Below the pieces are notes generated by a model. That model ran no database searches, had not been told where the DNA came from, and saw only the letters and a list, made by a program, of their open reading frames with translations. 64,000 bases of DNA, taken from the NCBI GenBank assembly GCA_026936325.1, contig JAPTHN010000001.1, forward strand, positions 100,827,859 through 100,891,858, given 5' to 3'. Source of the stretch: Platynereis dumerilii (lineage: Eukaryota > Annelida > Polychaeta > Phyllodocida > Nereididae). The stretch's first letter is position 1, and the number at the start of each line of letters is the position of its first letter. Below, piece by piece: positions 60,741 through 64,000 of the stretch. The position numbers and the translations under genes are program-made.

Positions 60741-61240
60741 TAATTAAGCTCACAGATCCGGCCCACCATGTATGACATATAGGGGAGACAATCGGAAAAA
60801 AGCTACTCAAACACATACTGCTTCAATTTAATTGCTCAATAATCGCATGATGCTAGTGTTCCATGGCGGCCTCATTAAATTCGAACCATAATTGGTTCAT
60901 AAATAGTTGTTTCCAGTCCTCTGAACATTTGAGGATTTTTGCAAAATCTCCAATTCACTCTTAATACACTTATCGGGGCCAAAATCTGCAAATATAATTG
61001 ATGTCATTACCAGACGTGTAATTAGTCTCATTAGGTGGCCCTAATTAGCTTTGAACACGAGGCCTGGACCAGCATCAGAACAGCTAGTTGCTGCATATAT
61101 GATATTGGCAGCTAAGATTTTTTCAATTTTCACTTTGCCTGAACCGATTAATTATAATAATCACATTAAGCTACCATCCAAATGAATCAGCTAGAAAATA
61201 ATTACCAGCATATCAGTTGCCAAATTTCGGTTATAATTAT
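60741..61240. promoter_or_regulatory. Cluster of TAATTA homeodomain-type sites
   Basis: Six exact TAATTA palindromes lie within about 500 bases (near 60741, 61019, 61041, 61149, 61198 and 61232), besides many single ATTA cores. At 60 percent AT, about 0.4 would be expected. TAATTA is the classic dimer or high-affinity core for Antennapedia-type and paired-type homeodomains. The cluster has the look of a developmental enhancer; function and factor are inferred. Confidence 0.35.
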
Positions 61241-63876
61241 CCTGACTTATCAAAGCTTTGTTTTTTGTTTCTTTTTCCTCCAACTGAAATAACTGTCATT
61301 CTTTTGAGTGTGTGTGACGGTTAAATAAATCACATTCCAAATTCCATATTGACGCCAAATACCAGTTAGTATCCAATAAATCCATATAACAAGAGAGACA
61401 GGAAACATTGCAGATTGATATATACATAGACACTTTACTCTGAAGTTGCCCCCAGAAACTGAAATATGATAGAAATCTGCATAGCTATGCATTATCACAT
61501 ATTCAATAACAAACTTACATACATATCAGTGATATCTTTATGTAAACATATTAAAATAGCCAGATTAAAAAACATTGAAAACTTACCTTGTGTTTATGAA
61601 AAGGAGAAAAACATTTGGGGTTTTTTATGCTCTAAGAACTCCACAGGTTTGCATGACCATCGGGAGATGCATAAGAGACGCTAACTGTCATTCAAAGACA
61701 GAGAAAAGAAGTGAAAAAAAAATGTAAATAAAAAAGTACAAAAAAGCACAAAAACCTGCAAAAACAACGAGGAAGAAACACACCACTTGTACTTAGACAC
61801 ATCTTGTACACAAACCATCAAAGGAGAGAAGATTAGCCAACCTAAACTTAAGTACAAGACACTGGTGGGGAGTGCGTGGAAAACTCGAGAAGGGATTGGT
61901 GGAGTTTTCTTCAGTACAAACAAGTGTAACATCACCACTGAGACAGTACGACACCACAAGCAAAAAGAGGAGGCTCTTCCGCGAAAATAGTGGACTAACT
62001 ACAGTAAACAGTGTGCTAAGACCTACAGCAAGCATCTTGGAAAGGACTACAACAAGTCTAAGCAGCTAAATAATCATAATGCCACACAAATTGATAATAG
62101 CAAAATGACTACAGCAAAAATGTGACAAGTACTGCAAAATACAGCCATCTAAGGTTTGTAACTTCAGGACTATAGACAAGGTTGATTCACAAGAGAGGGA
62201 AAAGGAGAGGTTCAAGGTAAAAACTATGACCACTAAATTTACATCATTTGTGGGATCTTTTTTTGGTCAGCATCTTAGCATAACATCCTAATGGCGTCCA
62301 GCCCGGATACTGTTTGCAAAGTTCAAATGATGATATTTTCCTCAGTCGGATATCGGACCTGGGACCTCGAAGGAAAAAGCCGCGACTACTACAAACGACA
62401 GGTATGAAAAGTTAATGCCACTGGTTCGAAAGAACTGCACAGTAAAATTGACACAATGAAGATATATATGATTGAAGAAGCAAACGGAACATTTACAATA
62501 CAATAATATTGTTACTGCGTCGACCCCTACCAGAACTGTCCAAAGAAAAACCTTTCTGCACTATACAACAACCTCATTCTCAGACACCTAGGCCTAATAA
62601 GTTATATATTTTACATTAAAAATAAAAAAATTACTCCGACAACCAAAAACATCCCAATGAACAACCTCTTCATGTCTGCAGAAAGGCGGTTGCTCATTGC
62701 AGGGACATTCGCGGAATCAACACTGCAAACTGCATAGATAACCCAAACGAGTATCAAGACGAATACAGCAACAAGACTGAAAGTGCTTGAGATGGAACTT
62801 GGAGGAAGATAGACAGCTGCATCTGCTTTAGCTGCAGGTTACATATATTGAACTTGCAGTTTTGCTTTGATTTAGCCCCAGCCTGTGAAATCGTTCAGCC
62901 CCCCCCCCCTCCCCCTGGCTAACAGCTTTGCTGATGTGGATCTTGGAAAATCAATTGTACCTGGTCACTTACCAAATGTCAGCAAGTGAAGTTTAAAGGT
63001 ACAAAGCACACCTATATGTTATTGATGAAATATGTGTGTAAATATAGGTATGATAACTACAGCATATTACAATAACATTATACATCCTGGTAATCATAAT
63101 CTCAGATGATTCATTATCTTTTTTTTTTTTTTAGAAAATAAGTATTCTGTGAACCAACTTGTTGTTCAGTCTGCATCCCCAACCCAAACAGGCAATCATG
63201 AATACATGGGCTCTTCAGTAATAATGTTACCAGTTATATTCAGACTTTAGATGAAGAAAAGTATTGACTTGGAAGCACTATTTGCACTAATGATGTTTAC
63301 TTGGCAGGTACACATCATATTTATATGAATTTGGATTTGGTAAGAAAGTAAATACACAGGTTCTCTATTATATACGACTGTCTAAAAATGTATACTATTC
63401 GATGCAAAAAGAACAAGAAAGGTCTGCCAATGGTCTCAATATAGCTTCACAGAGTCTGCAATTTCCAATATATTTTTTATCTGATTACGATGTCAAAATA
63501 ACCTCTTTCAAGGAATTCAATAAAAGTACTCCTGAGTAATTGAGCACTTCTGGAAAGGTGAATGAGACATGCTATAATTTAAAGCTGCTCCTCATCTGGG
63601 CCCAGGTGCATTTCATCTTTTAGAAATGTCATTGAGGTGCAAGAGGAATCCTTCACAACTCCTTGGCCACATGTGCCAGGTGACAAGGTCCTCCACTTTC
63701 TCCTTCCTCTTTTCTTGGTTCATCTACTTTAATATTTCGCTTCTTCTATGAAATTGTATAGTCGTTGATGCAGTATTTAATCCCTATGTATGTAATACTA
63801 TGTATGCATACACTGGAAGACTTGAAATAGGAAATATATGGCAACTTTTCGAAGAAGAGATTATGCTCAAGGAGTG
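61241..63876. other. AT-rich unique sequence, no gene recognised
   Basis: AT-rich DNA with a C run near 62900, a T run near 63120 and short overlapping frames at 61787-62069. No exon, RNA gene or mobile element is recognised. Confidence 0.42.
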
Positions 63877-64000
63877 AGTATGCCTACAAAGAGAGTACAC
63901 CCGCAAAGAGAGTACACCCGCAAAGACATTACACCCGCAAAGACATTACACCCGCAAAGAGAGTATGCCCGCAAAGAGAGAACACCCGCAAAGACAGTAT
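63877..64000 (+). repeat. 17-bp tandem repeat, cut by window end
   Basis: About seven units of 17 bases (CCCGCAAAGAGAGTACA and CATTACA variants). The first unit is diverged and the array continues past the last base of the window. Confidence 0.93.

Overview
The window looks like nuclear DNA from a multicellular eukaryote, most likely an animal. It has scattered trinucleotide and tetranucleotide microsatellites, minisatellites, tRNA-derived SINE-like copies, several palindromic MITEs and no compact gene order. Species and phylum cannot be assigned from what is visible; a marine invertebrate is a guess. I found no exon, rRNA, intact tRNA, CRISPR array or transposase gene that I could defend. 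The long open frames are either translations of tandem repeats or about what chance would give in 64 kb, so the window is best read as a gene desert or a very large intron.

Layout. About 1-10.6 kb is mostly unique sequence, interrupted by a 0.6-kb polypurine tract and two copies of a palindromic MITE (family 1). About 10.6-18.5 kb is AT-rich and repeat-rich: three more family-1 MITEs, a TATC microsatellite, a 21-bp repeat with a heptad-like translation, a 300-bp tandem duplication, a 1,229-bp foldback element with a 9-bp target duplication, and a tRNA-derived SINE beside it. About 18.5-35 kb is mostly unique sequence with CTG/CAG runs, a second SINE, short 13-bp minisatellites and a degenerate array. 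About 35.4-39 kb holds a 981-bp relative of a second MITE family and a 2-kb minisatellite of 30-bp units with higher-order structure. About 41-55 kb carries five short family-2 MITEs, one internally deleted family-1 MITE and a 3-copy repeat of about 160 bp. About 55-64 kb is largely unique, includes a dense TAATTA cluster, and ends inside a 17-bp tandem repeat.

Function. The higher-complexity blocks (about 3.8-8.3, 21.5-24, 30.2-31.2, 48.6-51.3, 52.7-54 and 58.1-61.2 kb) are rich in ATTA-type cores and contain CRE, ETS-like and octamer-like words. That is the texture of conserved noncoding or enhancer DNA near a developmental gene, but only cross-species alignment can show it. The clearest results are the two self-complementary MITE families, the long-arm foldback element with its 9-bp target duplication, and the higher-order 30-bp minisatellite.
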